Below the pieces are notes generated by a model, which was not told where the DNA came from, did no database searches, and saw only the letters and a program-made list of their open reading frames with translations. A stretch of DNA of 7,645 nt, taken from contig DFFH01000135.1 of assembly GCA_002368805.1 (NCBI GenBank), positions 6,086 to 13,730 on the forward strand. Reading direction: 5' to 3'. Position 1 is the first letter of the stretch; each line of letters opens with the position of its first letter. This stretch comes from Mageeibacillus sp. UBA3781 (GTDB lineage Bacteria > Bacillota > Clostridia > Saccharofermentanales > Saccharofermentanaceae). The translations under genes were made by a program, and so were the position numbers. Positions 7,048 to 7,645 of this stretch are shown here, one piece after another.

Positions 7048-7422
7048 TTATCCCTTCACCAGGGTCAGTCCGTCGATGGAATCGATACGGAAAATTTTCT
7101 GAAGTGTCTTTTTCGGAGTCGTGATCTCTACAAGGATCCAGTTCTCATCTGCATCTAAAATGACATTTTTTCCCTTTGGATTGCTGTAAGAGATCACATC
7201 CGAATCCCAGCAGTCTTCCTTGAAGGAGATCTTCACCTGCTGTCCGATATTTTCTTTCGCAAATTTGTAAAGGGATTCTTTCGATATTGCATAACTGGAA
7301 CCCTTAGTGGAAGCAAGTTCATCTTCCAGGCGCTTGATGCGCTTCTTTAATTCAGACTGGGAACAGAAAGCCATCACGCCCATAAGACCAAACACCAGCG
7401 CTACATATACAAGTCCATCCAT
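7048..7422 (-). CDS. Small membrane-anchored protein with coiled coil and beta-rich C-terminal domain, function unknown
   Basis: This is a complete 124-residue protein. Residues 3-20 form one hydrophobic membrane segment (LVYVALVFGLMGVMAF) with a very short N-terminal tail. Residues 22-40 are charged and heptad-like (LKKRIKRLEDEL), suggesting a short coiled coil. Residues about 58-124 look beta-rich: IGQQVKISFKED, a variable loop, NVILDADENWILVEI, then a basic stretch and FRIDSIDGLTLVKG. That pattern suggests a small beta-barrel, which is inference. Because the basic residues follow the membrane segment, the C-terminal domain is probably cytoplasmic. The start at 7420-7422 is supported by AAGGAG (7431-7436) eight bases upstream. 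That site lies across the stop of the preceding gene, and the two genes are separated by only five bases, so they should be co-translated. I do not recognise a named family. Confidence 0.85.
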   Translation of the reverse strand: MDGLVYVALVFGLMGVMAFCSQSELKKRIKRLEDELASTKGSSYAISKESLYKFAKENIGQQVKISFKEDCWDSDVISYSNPKGKNVILDADENWILVEITTPKKTLQKIFRIDSIDGLTLVKG

Positions 7423-7427
7423 ATTTC

Positions 7428-7645
7428 TTACTCCTTCACGATCTCAAATGAGAGTATAGAGGCAAGCGGGACCAGTTTTTCGATCGTGGTGCCTCTTCTG
7501 CTCTGCGCCGAGACTTTCATCCAGTTGCCTTCGAAACTATCTACCGTGACGGTCAGATCATAAAGATCGATGTCCGTTTCACCTTCGCAGAAATTCAGTT
7601 TCACTTTCTTCCCGACGATCCCGGAAAGAAGTGTTCCGATACTTG
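7428..7645 (-). CDS. C-terminal part of a small protein of unknown function, related to its downstream neighbour (5' end outside window)
   Basis: The minus strand is open from the right edge to a TAA at 7428-7430, giving 71 residues that begin SIGTLLSGIVGKKVKLNF and end SILSFEIVKE. The start codon lies outside the window. The visible part has the same pattern as the C-terminal domain of the next gene: a Gly-X-X-Val-Lys strand (VGKKVKLNF versus IGQQVKISF), a central strand with Asn-Trp (EGNWMKV versus DENWILV), and a closing isoleucine-rich strand (LASILSFEIVK versus IDSIDGLTLVK). The two genes therefore probably arose by tandem duplication and act together. Whether this one also has an N-terminal membrane segment cannot be seen. 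The ribosome binding site of the next gene overlaps its last codons. Confidence 0.75.
   Translation of the reverse strand, partial: SIGTLLSGIVGKKVKLNFCEGETDIDLYDLTVTVDSFEGNWMKVSAQSRRGTTIEKLVPLASILSFEIVKE

Overview
The window reads as a Gram-positive (Firmicutes) chromosome segment, most likely from a gut or rumen Lachnospiraceae such as the Butyrivibrio/Pseudobutyrivibrio group. That placement is inference. It rests on a giant secreted GH10 xylanase with many carbohydrate-binding modules and a degenerate TG-type wall anchor, a large lipoprotein combining a propeller-like region with a solute-binding domain, AAGGAG-type ribosome binding sites and moderate GC content. All four genes I can support lie on the minus strand, so transcription runs from right to left.

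Region by region, in transcription order. At 7428-7645 is the 3' end of a small protein gene that enters from the right edge. At 7048-7422 is a 124-residue membrane-anchored small protein, translationally coupled to it; the C-terminal halves of the two look like distant relatives. At 6883-7047 is a promoter region with a good sigma-A-type promoter (6974-7002) and a leader of about 85 nt. At 2173-6882 is one very large gene for a secreted endo-1,4-beta-xylanase of 1569 residues: signal peptide, three N-terminal CBM22/CBM4_9-like modules, a complete GH10 catalytic domain, three more CBM-like modules, an InlB-like repeat, a Pro/Thr/Glu linker, an X2-like domain and a sorting-signal-like C-terminus. 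At 2074-2105 is a strong intrinsic terminator for it. At 1-1892 is a lipoprotein with a beta-propeller-like N-terminal region and an ABC-type solute-binding C-terminal domain, cut by the left edge.

How they fit together: the xylanase would be exported, bind plant cell wall through several modules, and cut xylan while held at the cell surface. The lipoprotein downstream could bind released oligosaccharides outside the membrane. No permease gene is visible and a terminator separates the two genes, so that link is only suggested. The small-protein pair appears to belong to an unrelated upstream operon.

The most striking sequence feature is a 483-bp in-frame tandem duplication inside the xylanase gene. 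Over its first 229 plus-strand bases the two copies differ at only one position, which indicates recent duplication or gene conversion of a binding module. I see no CRISPR array, tRNA, rRNA, insertion sequence or defence system.
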